A stretch of 29,005 bases of DNA, taken from positions 1 to 29,005 of the forward strand of contig JABANN010000435.1 in NCBI GenBank assembly GCA_013115125.1, read 5' to 3'. Positions within the stretch are counted from its first letter, which is position 1, and every line of letters starts with the position of its first letter. A program made the translations under genes and the position numbers. Source of the DNA: Perkinsus olseni (Eukaryota; Perkinsozoa; Perkinsida). The notes below the pieces were generated by a model, which did no database searches, had not been told where the DNA came from, and saw nothing but the letters and a program-made list of their open reading frames with translations. Of the stretch, positions 19,601-27,053 are shown piece after piece.

Positions 19601-22600
19601 TACTCCGAAAAATATTGAAATATTTATTTTTTCCTCGCTGTTGGCTTCAATTGAGAAGAGGTAAAATGCATAGGAAAGTCCAAAAATCCAGTGTATATCC
19701 GATTAAGATTGGCGGCGGAAAACAGGTGATTTTTGAATATTTTTTACCTGGTGCTGGTGCGGGGAGATTATTTTACGAACTAGAATTTGGAAGCGGTTTG
19801 CACCACGATTTCGGAAATTTTCGTGTATTTTCCCAGACGGAAAATAGAATTTCTGGCTGAGAAGTTTTCTGATTTTTGAGGCTTTTTTACGATAAACTGC
19901 CGCTGTTCGAATCTTTTGGATGCTAATTTTACAAATTTCCCATCAGTTTTAAGACGACTGTTGGCAGCCGAACAGCGGGGGAAGGAAGGGACAGGTCTCC
20001 AGAAGTTGCGGACATTACGGTACTAGAAGCTTCGGTTGAATTTCGTGGCGCGCGGTCATTTCTTCACCGTCAGATACTAGCCGTACCCAGTCACACTCTG
20101 ACGGTTCATAAACGGTTACACATCGGTCGTGCAAAACCTGAACGGATCGGAGAAATAATTGAGAAAAATCTGGGTAGTCTTAGCGGAGCGAAGCGATTTT
20201 TGTTATGTCGTTTTTTGTGTGAGGTACTTTGGTCGTATTGAAGTACTATTGTCCGAAAACTCACGCTGTGGTCCAGCTGGGAGCAGACTATCTTTCGCTG
20301 ACCGGGGCAGCGGCGGCGACGTCCCCGACCGTACGATCGGCGTTGGGGTCGAGATTATTGGAGATGGTGGAGAACTGTGGACTGCGGGAGTCGCAGGAAA
20401 TTGATCAGGATACTCTGACTAAGGTGACCTATTTTGTATCTTACCAGCTTGACTTGTGGATACGTGGGAATAGACTCCGTTCAAATGCTAGCGGAGCGAA
20501 GTTTTTTGGAATTTTTAGTTTGTCTCTGCGTGGTCGTTGGAGCCGGCCTCATCGAAGGAGAGCGGATCAGTTCTCTGCTATGAAGAGGCGGAGCGACGCA
20601 CTGGTTTGACGTCCGTGAAATTGGACGATCCTCAGGAGCTTGCCAACTTGGTAAGTGAAATCTTTGATGTGAATTTCGCTCGCCCTGATGATCGATTAGA
20701 AATCAGGTTTCTGTGTGTAATGGTGTTGTACCAGTATTGGTGTTGCAATATTACGATGGTCCGATGCCGCCGGTCTCCGCGGTGCCGGATCCAAGCTTGA
20801 TGGAGGTCCCTAGAATAAATGTAAGATACGTCAAGCTGGAATATCATAGGTTAACCTCGGGTGTAAAGATACTCACTGCCTCGGATTGTTTTGCGAGTAT
20901 CATTAACAAGGCGGTGATCACAATTCACTTGGTGGACCCATCGGAGGAGGTCAGCATTGACGGGATGTAATAATTGGGGAAATCTTCAATCACTAAAACA
21001 GCTGGACTGGGCGCTTTGGAGATTCTGTCACGGAAAGGTTGTGGGTTCGAATCCCGCGGGTGTCATTTTTCGCGCAGTAGTCGATTAGCAGGTAGAATTT
21101 TCGGTGCGGCGAGTTTTTGGATGATTTTCTAACGTTTTCGTATCTGTCGTGGGTCAAGCTTGGATACTTCCTCATCCACGCAGAAACTAATCGAAGACAC
21201 CACGAGATTTTTCGGTAATTTTTCTGTCCGAATTTTTGTGTTTTTTTCAGATGCTCTCATGACAGTTGGGATCGGCCATTCTCTCGCGGTACGGATTATA
21301 CGGCAAGCGGCGGCAATACGTCCTCGGCGGCGGCATCGGCTCAGTAAAAAACGGGGAAAATCGGGAAATTTTAGGATAATTCGGAAAATATTATCATTTT
21401 CCCTTTTAGTTCGTCGCCGGTTGCGTCTATCGCGGCCCACGGTCTTCCGCATCCGACCGAAACGGTGGAGATGGACTTGAGGTGGAGTCTCGGACAAGTT
21501 ACTCTAGCGGTCAGGGAGGCCTTCAACATTAGTGATGAGTAAGGTCCCGGGTTCGATCTTCGGCGGCGGCATTTTATCTTCATTTTTAGTCAATCGGTGC
21601 TTTTGACCGCCGGGGCGACGCCGCCAGCGGCTTGTCGAGAAGAGTTCCTCAACAACGGCCCCGAGGCGGGGTGCTCTTTTCTGGGAAGCCATCAGAGATT
21701 TTTCGTAGGTGTAGGGTGTGGGAATAGAACCTGTGCGGATTGTGATGCGTCTTAGGCGTCCATGGACGACACCAATTCTGCCATTCACGCTGCAGCGTCG
21801 AATGAGAAGTTCTCATTTTTGCAATGGGGACAGCCGCCCATGCACGAGTGGGCGATGCAGGCCGTGAGCGTCCCGAAGAGGGTTGCTGAGAATCCAAACG
21901 GATGCGCTTGCGTACGGGTCCATACCACACCATCCGCAAATCATGACCGGCACGCCAGGTTCGCTTCTTCGACGAGCATGTGAGGGAGGTCGCCAACGGG
22001 CTTATGACGGTCGTGCCGGTGTCAGAGTGCTACCCGACGCAGTCCAAGGCGGAAAAGGAAGACGAAATTGAAGGTCCCGAGAATGCCGCAGGTTCGATCC
22101 CGGCACCTTGCATTTTTCTCGCCAGATATTAAACCCTGTCTGACGGTCAACCAACTCTGGCAGCACCTCGTCGATGAGAACCCAGCCTTCGTTAGCGACT
22201 GCCGGAAGGCCGGTGTAATTCACGAGGGCGAATGTGATGCTAAAGCAGTACCAGTGAGGATGGTCGTAGCCGATAAGTCCAAGGTTCGAATCCCACGCGC
22301 TGCATTTTTCGGCATTTTTTTCTGAGTCAGTTGGTGGAGGTCTACGGCGGGGAGGACAACATCTTCCAAGAGCTGCAACGCTACAGCACGGCACAGAACA
22401 AACTAACCAACGTTTTCTTTGAGTAACCAGAGCAGATAATTTCGTGGCGCGCGGTCATTTTCGCATCATCAGTTACATTCGTCTGGAGCGGGACGATGAC
22501 GATTGTCGTGCTAGAATAATGACCGTCCGCTCCCCTGTGGAGGATGGTCAGCCATTGACGGTCTATGTGCAGCATTACGACCGTGGCACCCAGGGAGGGG

Positions 22601-22968
22601 TCTATTTCGGATTCCCAACACTCGTCAAGATCATCGTGGTAGGGCTTTCAATTTATGCTACCGTCACGACTGTAACCGTTTTTTATCAGGGCCAAACAAC
22701 CGGAGCGGAGTTGAAAGAAAAGATTCGACAGAAGCTGCTCGTGCCCGAGCATGTGATGAATCGATGGTGGATGGTGGCCCATTCGAGGCGGCTCAATAGC
22801 GCCGGTCGGCAGCAGCTCATCCGAGGGGAAGATGTCATCACAAAGGATCTTGTTGGCTATGACGCCGATGACTTCGCCGTTAGTTTGGACCATCCTCATC
22901 CGCACCCGCCAGCTCGTCTGCCTGGGTCGAGGAATGGTTCGAGGTACCGTCCTTTGACTATCAAGTGA
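13642..22968 (+). CDS. USP7: USP7/UBP12-type ubiquitin carboxyl-terminal hydrolase, about 36 exons
   Basis: A cysteine protease that removes ubiquitin; order: acidic/Ser-rich leader, MATH (TRAF-like) domain, USP catalytic domain, C-terminal ubiquitin-like domains. Exons: 13642-13813, 14103-14221, 14601 to 14718 or 14739, 15334-15413, 15712-15884, 16266-16387, 16439-16545, 16849-16947, 17065-17207, 17492-17610, 17664-17778, 17831-17915, 18004-18064, 18123-18181, 18242-18342, 18403-18472, 18516-18635, 18994-19059, 19128 to 19216 or 19243, 19399-19593, 19947-20019, 20074-20173, 20224 to 20423 or 20435, 20558-20650, 20707-20820, then unresolved pieces including 21184-21214 and 21251 onward, then 21410-21538, 21590-21704, 21756-21911, 21959-22073, 22126-22283, 22331-22422, 22473-22635, 22690-22968. 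Phases agree at nearly all junctions. Expected length, about 1000-1100 aa, matches the family (human about 1100). It converges on NOT2, with stop codons 141 nt apart. Confidence 0.9.
14222..14600 (+). repeat. Intron 2 with GCGGAGCGAAGCG + T-run
   Basis: The motif sits at 14235-14253, 13 nt after the donor GTAAAA, and is followed by TTTTTT. The rest of the 379-nt intron is AT-rich and unremarkable. Confidence 0.75.
15414..15711 (+). repeat. Intron 4 with GCGGAGCGAAGCGA
   Basis: The motif is at 15433-15446, 19 nt after the GTAAGT donor. Here the T-run is missing. The remainder has no recognisable content. Confidence 0.75.
15885..16265 (-). repeat. Intron 5 carrying an antisense full-length tRNA-like sequence
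   Basis: Read on the minus strand (about 16110-16025), TGGCATAATCG fits the A-box consensus TRGYNNARNNG. After 32 nt, GGTTCGAACC fits the B box. D-arm and T-arm positions are recognisable, but acceptor and anticodon stems do not pair well. I read this as a tRNA-derived sequence (tRNA pseudogene or SINE head) inside the intron, antisense to the host gene, not a functional tRNA. It may still recruit Pol III. Confidence 0.6.
16948..17064 (-). repeat. Intron 8 with antisense tRNA 3' half
   Basis: The minus strand at about 17060-17014 reads GGTAATCCAGAGGTC, then CCCGGTTCGATCCCCGG, then CGGGTGTTCA. The T-stem CCCGG...CCGG pairs well and the acceptor 3' strand follows, but no 5' half is present. 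The piece abuts the 3' splice site. The intron also has GTATCTTAGATCGAAGCTGG at 16960-16979, a near copy of the start of intron 16. Confidence 0.75.
17611..17663 (-). repeat. 53-nt intron made almost entirely of an antisense tRNA 3' end
   Basis: After GTAGC, the intron is A(6) and then the reverse complement of AACCCAAAGGTC-CCCGGGTCGAATCACCC-CATCTCC. In tRNA orientation the T-run follows the acceptor strand, as a Pol III terminator would. The intron is well supported: it interrupts EAEG/NGKQRARKGIRF, with G split across the junction. Confidence 0.78.
18182..18241 (+). repeat. Intron 14 with ACGGAGCGAAGCG + T-run
   Basis: The 60-nt intron between AAV and EDNFGG carries the motif at 18195-18207 followed by TTTTTT. 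It is one of the shortest introns holding this repeat. Confidence 0.85.
18343..18402 (+). repeat. 60-nt intron made of a tRNA 3' end
   Basis: The intron reads GTAATCAAAAGGTC, then GTGGGTTCGATCCCCGGTGG, then GTGTATTTT and a short tail ending in CAG. This is variable loop, T arm, acceptor 3' strand and T-run in sense orientation. The intron is certain because it splits the codon for Ala in SAYLLVYVKE. Confidence 0.85.
18473..18515 (+). repeat. 43-nt intron with GTATCTTA/GGTCGAAGCTGGC start
   Basis: The minimal intron 16 joins ETV to VKNRLELE. Its first 21 nt recur almost exactly inside intron 8 (16960-16980). GTATCTT starts also occur at 13157, and as possible donors at 19217 and 20436. Confidence 0.75.
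18636..18993 (+). repeat. Intron 17 with sense tRNA 3' end and a GCGGAGCGATG copy
   Basis: At 18711-18756 the intron reads GCGAAGGACCCGGGTTCGAA, then TCCCGGTGGTGACGAAG and a T-rich tail; the T-stem pairs over five bases. At 18786-18797 there is a diverged GCGGAGCGATGA. The remainder of the 358 nt could hide a small exon. Confidence 0.65.
19060..19127 (+). repeat. Intron 18 beginning at a box-B-like T loop
   Basis: The donor itself is the T loop: GTACGAACCCCGGTGG followed by AGTCATTTTT, a one-base variant of GGTTCGAACCCC with the usual CA + T-run end. The rest is AT-rich up to CAG. Confidence 0.72.
20020..20073 (+). repeat. Intron repeat TTCGTGGCGCGCGGTC, copy 2
   Basis: A 54-nt intron with donor GTACTAG holds AATTTCGTGGCGCGCGGTC, then ATTTCTTC, just before the acceptor CAG at 20071-20073. 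It joins ADIT to ILAVPSHTL in phase 0. Confidence 0.75.
20174..20223 (+). repeat. 50-nt intron with GCGGAGCGAAGCGA + T-run
   Basis: GTAGTCTTA is followed at once by GCGGAGCGAAGCGATTTTT (20183-20201) and a T-rich tail. It splits the Gly codon in EKNLGTLVVLKYY. A shorter copy of the motif (20491-20501) lies in the intron two exons on. Confidence 0.82.
20999..21070 (+). repeat. tRNA-like sequence with T-run, in an unresolved intron
   Basis: It runs CAGCTGGACTGGGCGC (weak A box), CTGTCAC (an anticodon-loop-like heptamer matching tRNA-Asp), AAAGGTTGTGGGTTCGAATC, then CCGCGGGTGTCATTTTT. The T-stem GTGGG/CCCGC pairs fully. The 5' acceptor strand is missing, so it is a tRNA-derived fragment and not a gene. 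Confidence 0.65.
21539..21589 (+). repeat. 51-nt intron made of a tRNA 3' end
   Basis: The whole intron is GTAAGGTCCCGGGTTCGATC, then TTCGGCGGCGGCATTTT and a tail ending TTTTTAG. The GTAAGG donor coincides with the variable-loop AAGGTC. It splits the Asp codon in FNISDQSVLL. Confidence 0.83.
21705..21755 (-). repeat. 51-nt intron with antisense T-arm-like sequence
   Basis: The minus strand reads AATCCGCACAGGTTCTATTC, then CCACACCCTAC; GGTTCTATTCC is one base from a box B. Evidence is weaker than for the sense copies. The intron joins HQRFF to ASMDD in phase 0. Confidence 0.55.
22074..22125 (+). repeat. 52-nt intron made of a tRNA 3' end
   Basis: GTCCCGAGAATGCCGCAGG continues into TTCGATCCCGGCACC and TTGCATTTTTCTCGCCAG. 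Box B, acceptor-like strand, CA and T-run are all present. It splits the Asp codon in EIEDIKPCL. Confidence 0.8.
22284..22330 (+). repeat. 47-nt intron whose donor is the T loop
   Basis: The intron starts exactly at GTTCGAATCCCACGCGCTGC and continues ATTTTTCGGCATTTTTTTC to an AG. The exon ends in AAG, so exon and intron together form AAGGTTCGAATCCC, a variable-loop/T-arm. It joins KSK to LVEVYGG in phase 0. Confidence 0.82.
22423..22472 (+). repeat. Intron repeat TTCGTGGCGCGCGGTC, copy 3
   Basis: The 50-nt intron is GTAACCAGAGCA followed by GATAATTTCGTGGCGCGCGG, TCATTTTC and a short tail to CAG. It splits the Asp codon between FF and YIRLE. Its core matches copy 1 over 22 bases although the two lie in different genes. 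Confidence 0.8.
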
Positions 22969-23109
22969 TTGTGGTCGCGATAGTAGCATAAAACTTGCTA
23001 GCTTTTTCTGTACCATTAAAAAGTTGAGTTACACTAGTAAAAACACAATACGAACGATGATTAGTAGTAGTAAGGACAGCGATGGTAGTAATGGTAGAAT
23101 AATAAGCAG
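22969..23109. other. Convergent intergenic gap
   Basis: Only 141 nt separate the stop codons of the convergent USP7-like and NOT2 genes, so their 3' UTRs probably overlap. No AATAAA is obvious on either strand. A (TAG/TGG)n-like imperfect trinucleotide tract lies at 23059-23095. Confidence 0.6.
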
Positions 23110-24514
23110 CTACGCTTGTCGGCCCCTCTCCTGCTGTGCAGCAGCAGCAGCAGCAGCCGCAGCAGCAGCCGCCGCTTGCATGACTCTCTGTTGCTGCTTG
23201 GCCGCCGTCGTCTCCGGCATGTAGAGATCGAAGTTCGTCTGCAGCGGGAAGTTCACCGGCGCCGCCATCAGTTGATGTTGATGGTCCACTGCCGTTAAGA
23301 ACTCGTTGGTGTCGATCGCCGCTGAAGAGCCGCTCCAGATTCGATTCTTCCACGCTGAGGGGTCGAAGTAGACGTAGTGCTGCGAGCCGTCTTGTTTGAT
23401 GCTCCTAGAGGGACCGTCGCCATTCGCCTTGGCAGCGTCCAAGTCCTCCTGGGTTGCCACTCGGAACCACAATTGGAGTTTCCTCTGATATCTCCAGCCG
23501 CGGGAGTGGAGTTCCATGGCAGCCACGGCCTGCATCTCGTCACCGGCAAGAACGTGGAAGATATAGAAAAGGGTTTCCGTTTGATACTGCTTGGGGTGAC
23601 TTGCCTTCACTGCGAATCGGAACTGATGGAAAAACCGTCAAAACGATGAGGGAGGGTCGCTTCACGAGCACTCACGCCGGACATGTTCTGGTCATTCTGA
23701 TCGCCGCCGCCGACAAAGTAGCTGTTGGGCACCCTGTATCTCCTGAGCTTGTCTTTCGATAGACGACCGGTGCCGGGGGTATCGAAGGGGGCCTCGGGAA
23801 CTCCGAGGAGGGAGCCAGCATCAAGACCGAGCTGGAGTTGTCTTCGGAACTGGTCGGCTGTGTCCGAAGGCGATACCGTCACGAGCATACCATCGAGACC
23901 GTAACTGAAGAGAATTTTATTTCATACCGCACCTTCCGCAAATCACGTACCGGCCGAGATCCTCAGGCTTGTGAGGGGGTATCACATTGTGAGGCGGAAG
24001 CGGCGGTGCCGGGGCCTGAGGAAACCGTCAAACATTCCCTACCAAATTTTACGCTACCTCCCCGACTACTACCCGTCCCGAGCTACTTCCGTTGTTAACT
24101 CCCGTTGGCAACTGCTGCTGGCCGGACGAAGGCGGTGGCTTCGCTACGCCCGCGGCCGCTGCGGCAGAAAATTGTGAAGCGTTCATGAGCAGCCTGAGAA
24201 GAGGAAGATGGCGAGTGGGGGTTGGCGGACTGAAGGGCCTCACTGTTGAACGGCCGAATCGCCGCTACTACTGTTACTCATCAAACGATTGATACCGGCG
24301 TATCCGGCGGGGGCCTACGGAAGAGAATAATGATAATGATAATGAAGTGTGGACCGTCTACTACTACTACCTGCTGGGGAGAGCCAGTCATGCCCGGTGG
24401 CGGGGGTGGCCGAGAGACGGGTTGTTGTTGCTGATAGGCGGAGCGACTTGTAGCCATTGGCGACTTGTTCTCCAACGGATTAACAAAGTTAACTCTCGAC
24501 GATGATGACAACAT
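23110..24514 (-). CDS. CCR4-NOT complex subunit NOT2 (CNOT2-like), six exons
   Basis: Exons, minus strand: 24514-24371, 24314-24244, 24193-24073, 24015-23951, 23904-23676 and 23622-23110. They total 1143 nt, giving 380 aa, with GT-AG introns of 46-57 nt, all in phase. The N-terminal 140 residues are Gln/Ser/Pro/Ala-rich. RYGLDGMLVTVSP...LQLGLDAGSLLG and a short P-rich spacer match the NOT2 linker before the NOT box. The NOT2/3/5 domain follows: KLRRYRVPNSYF, TETLFYIFHVLAGDEMQAVA, WRYQRKLQLWFRV and YVYFDPSAW. NOT2 scaffolds the CCR4-NOT deadenylase with NOT1 and NOT3/5. It ends in an unusual tail of 13 alanines flanked by glutamines (23110-23190). The start at 24514 is the first ATG in frame; an upstream exon cannot be excluded. 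Confidence 0.88.
23138..23178. repeat. GCA/GCC trinucleotide tract (poly-Ala codons)
   Basis: Imperfect GCN repeats encode the 13-alanine run near the C terminus of the NOT2-like protein. They are read on the minus strand as Ala and mixed with CAG-type Gln codons. Such tracts are length-unstable. Confidence 0.8.
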
Positions 24515-25550
24515 GACAGAGCCCACCCCAACAACACATCCTTATTGTTAGTGAAGCTCATGACTGGTCGAAAGTGGGGGGTCGAAGAAGCCCGGAGGCG
24601 TCCCCAATTGGCGCAAAAAGGCGGTCTCCAGTGGAATGAAAGACTCACTTTGGGATGGATCCCGCGACCATCCGCATGACGAAGCTGCAATCTTACCAAC
24701 TCGGCTATTCAAATACTCCTCACTCTTCTCGAACATAGTATCGGTTTTCTCTCTCATACTTGAAGATCCCAAGCAGTGGCTCCGACGTCCCCACCGCCAC
24801 TACTGCGACACTAACCATGCGAGTACCCCGGGAGACTCCCATGACGCGTGTATCACGTTGGCCAGAGCGGCCAGTAGCAGTGACGAAAGGGTCAGTATTT
24901 GAGAGGGGCTTACCAATACTTTCACCAACGTGACGGCAGCCTGCCTCTCGCTAGTCTACAAAACTTTAGCGGAATAGCTCACCCATCCAGAGCAACAGAG
25001 GAGGGAATTGTTGACCTTTTCAGATCTATGATAGACCCGCAAGTAAAGCCCACAGTGAACACATCACCATCCGATGGTGATACAAATCTGTGGGCTGTGG
25101 GGGGTACATCGGCCCTCAACGACGGCGTACAAATCATCAGCCCAACTTCATCTACAAAGTGAACGGGAAATTGCTCAACTACGGCACTGCTGTGGCAGCA
25201 GCAGGCTCCGCGAGCACAAATACCGATACCCTCCTATTACCCATTATTACCGATCCCTGCTCGGCCGAGCGCCAATGGTAAAACAGAGCCCTCCGGGGTG
25301 TCCTTCCGGACGGGGACGTTGAGGAGCGACTGAGGCATGGTGTTACCTTGGAAGCAAAATCTATGATTCGGCGCAAATCACTACTTGACCTATTTTGCAT
25401 CTTCCTCTGTTGAACCTAAGATACCCCAAGTAACACAAGCATACTTCCTTCGCCCGAGAAACTAACAGTTCGTCGAGAACAGGTAAGCGCAATAGTATCT
25501 ACCAACGGTAATACACATACTACAATCAACCCATCGCCGGTCGCCACGCC
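24515..25550 (-). other. Upstream region with possible exons of an unknown minus-strand gene
   Basis: Candidate minus-strand exons show splice-like edges. About 25160-25020 encodes GLMICTPSLRADVPP and SDGDVFTVGFTCGSIIDLK. About 24957-24917 ends at a good donor, GTAAGCCCC. A frame at about 24640-24560 reads ETAFLRQLGTPPGFFDPP. I could not join these in phase, and they may be 5' exons of NOT2, a separate small gene or chance. A tRNA-like sequence lies at 24651-24710. Confidence 0.35.
24651..24710 (-). repeat. tRNA-like sequence with a perfect A box
   Basis: On the minus strand TAGCCGAGTTGG fits the A-box consensus TRGCNNAGNNGG exactly. TTGCA...TGCGG could be an anticodon stem. A degenerate B box (CGGGATCCATCCC) follows. 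The T loop is broken, so I do not call a tRNA gene. Confidence 0.5.
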
Positions 25551-27053
25551 TCAGACTGAGCACTCGTCCAACAGCCACTTCCAGCACTGCTGACCATCCT
25601 CAAGGCCATCACCAAAGAGGGCCGATACGGTCGAGGAGAAGGTGATGGCTGGGGTAAACAAGAGAACGATCACTCCGAGCGTACAGGTGGTGAGGTGGTA
25701 GTAATGAGTGTCTTCGAGTACCAGCCAGTGGGCCCCTACGATGTCCACCAGCATACAACCGATGACGGCCACAGCGTAGGCGACCACGCGATACAGGAGC
25801 GATAACTTAACCGGAAATTGAGCAGTTCGGGGACAGATGCTTCGACAGAAACGTCTGGCCAATTTTATTACAACAACGAGAGCCATCAGAGTTCGGCAAG
25901 CATAGAGCGCTGGCGCGACCATGTCCCTGTGCGCCAGGCCGTAGAGGACGGCGGGTTGGGATACACAGCAGATGTGCAGCATCAGACGGTCGGATGATAC
26001 CGCTTCCTTCGCTGCCACGCACATCTTATCGGATACGTAAGTTTTGAATTTACTAAGACTTCCATACCACACCTCTATCAAATCAAGAATCATCGCTCGG
26101 TCGGAGGGCTCGGTGCATTGAACGGTATTGAAGTCAATCTCGGAGAGAGAGTATCGAATCTTGATCCTTGACGTGATATCACCGAGAAAAACGTATCTAA
26201 CTTGAACCATGCACATGACGATGTCGATCGGGAGCTGGGCACAGGAGGGGACCACTGATAGTAGCAACCAGTAGACAGTAGTGGTGAGCAGGCAACGATA
26301 GACTGTCTTTTGTATCGGCATCATAAACAGCTTCAATGGCCGTTGCTTAGCCATCCTCTCCGACCCCTTGAGGAAGCATGCTAATTCAAAGACGCACCAA
26401 AGTCGTTGAAAATAATCGTCACTCCATAGTAACAGGAAAGTGTCGCATTTGTTGAGGTAGGCCCCGATGCTTCTGATGCCGGCAGCCTTACGTACCGGAT
26501 CGACCTGGTCGATGCAACAGCGATCGAAGAAGACCTTCGCTTCTGAGTGTCTCCTGACTCCCGGTATTTTCAAGGGGATTTCGTGCCCTCTGGCGAGGAC
26601 CGTGACGTAGATGAGGATGCCCACGATAGCGCTCAATCCAGGGCTCATCCGAAGGCCCCAAGACAACAGTATGGTACAAATGATGCTGATGGTGACGGCC
26701 AACCAGAAATTGACCCGCAAATGCATCGTCCACAGAACGACGTTTGGATCAGCGTTCCAGGAGTGGGAGATGAACTCATCCAGTTCGTCCACCGGCTCCG
26801 AGAGCGCATACAGCAGCTCGCTCTCCCGTCTCTTGTGAATACGAAAATTGGAAGTATCATTTTTGTAGTAAAAAGCTTCGCCGTTGTTGCTGAGCAGTTT
26901 TGCAAGGGTAACGCCGTGCAGAGGGACTAGGGCAGTATCGGGAGGCGTGGAGATTGGTGATGATGATGTTGTACTGGTAGTAGTGTCATCGGAGCTGAGG
27001 TGCTCCAATTGAGGCGGAGATAAGCTGTCGTCAAACATTGATGACAACATCAA
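25551..27053 (-). CDS. Multi-pass membrane protein with split TIR-like motifs
   Basis: A single 500-codon exon starts at ATG 27053. Residues 1-45 are Ser/Thr/Asp-rich. DEFISHSW (about residues 92-99) is a TIR-like first strand. Hydrophobic helices at about 111-133 and 138-154 follow. FFDRCCIDQ (165-173), LLLWSDDYFQRLWCVFELA (about 197-215) complete the TIR-like pattern of Cys-Ile-Asp and Tyr-x-x-Arg-x-Trp-Cys. More membrane helices lie at about 241-260, 371-390, 411-436 and 443-462. I recall many such FISHSW/CIDQ proteins in dinoflagellates and perkinsids, with no firm function. The TM pair inserted between the first TIR-like strand and the CIDQ segment is odd for a cytosolic TIR fold. It lacks introns, unlike its neighbours, which hints at a retrocopy or a recent family expansion (inference). 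Confidence 0.82.
   Translation of the reverse strand: MMLSSMFDDSLSPPQLEHLSSDDTTTSTTSSSPISTPPDTALVPLHGVTLAKLLSNNGEAFYYKNDTSNFRIHKRRESELLYALSEPVDELDEFISHSWNADPNVVLWTMHLRVNFWLAVTISIICTILLSWGLRMSPGLSAIVGILIYVTVLARGHEIPLKIPGVRRHSEAKVFFDRCCIDQVDPVRKAAGIRSIGAYLNKCDTFLLLWSDDYFQRLWCVFELACFLKGSERMAKQRPLKLFMMPIQKTVYRCLLTTTVYWLLLSVVPSCAQLPIDIVMCMVQVRYVFLGDITSRIKIRYSLSEIDFNTVQCTEPSDRAMILDLIEVWYGSLSKFKTYVSDKMCVAAKEAVSSDRLMLHICCVSQPAVLYGLAHRDMVAPALYACRTLMALVVVIKLARRFCRSICPRTAQFPVKLSLLYRVVAYAVAVIGCMLVDIVGAHWLVLEDTHYYHLTTCTLGVIVLLFTPAITFSSTVSALFGDGLEDGQQCWKWLLDECSV

Larger units (their letters stand above)
18516..22968 (+). other. USP7 C-terminal ubiquitin-like domain exons
   Basis: After the linker helix RLELESKRVDDRKRERQAAA, segments align in order with the human C-terminal UBL array. 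These include TVRMLRTAE...IAEGVAEALKEN, VLKYYCPKTHAVVQLG, SVLCYEEAERRTGL, VLVLQYYDGP, DLRWSLGQVTLAVREAF, LTVNQLWQHLVDE, VEVYGGEDNIFQELQRYST and finally GAELKEKIRQKLLV...GRQQLIRGEDVI. The protein ends SRYRPLTIK, where human USP7 has SRYTYLEKAIKIHN. The exon structure at 20821-21410 is not resolved. An open frame continues from 20821 to 20970, but GTAAGATAC at 20821 resembles other donors of this gene. Confidence 0.8.

Noticed and set aside
13156-20436. U12-type introns based on GTATCTT donors
   Set aside because: The U12 donor consensus is RTATCCTT; these lack one C, the introns have no clear U12 branch site, and the neighbouring introns are ordinary GT-AG.
23024-23224. Plus-strand frame with a run of alanines
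   Set aside because: It is the antisense of the NOT2 C terminus; the GCN/CAG repeat is open in several frames.
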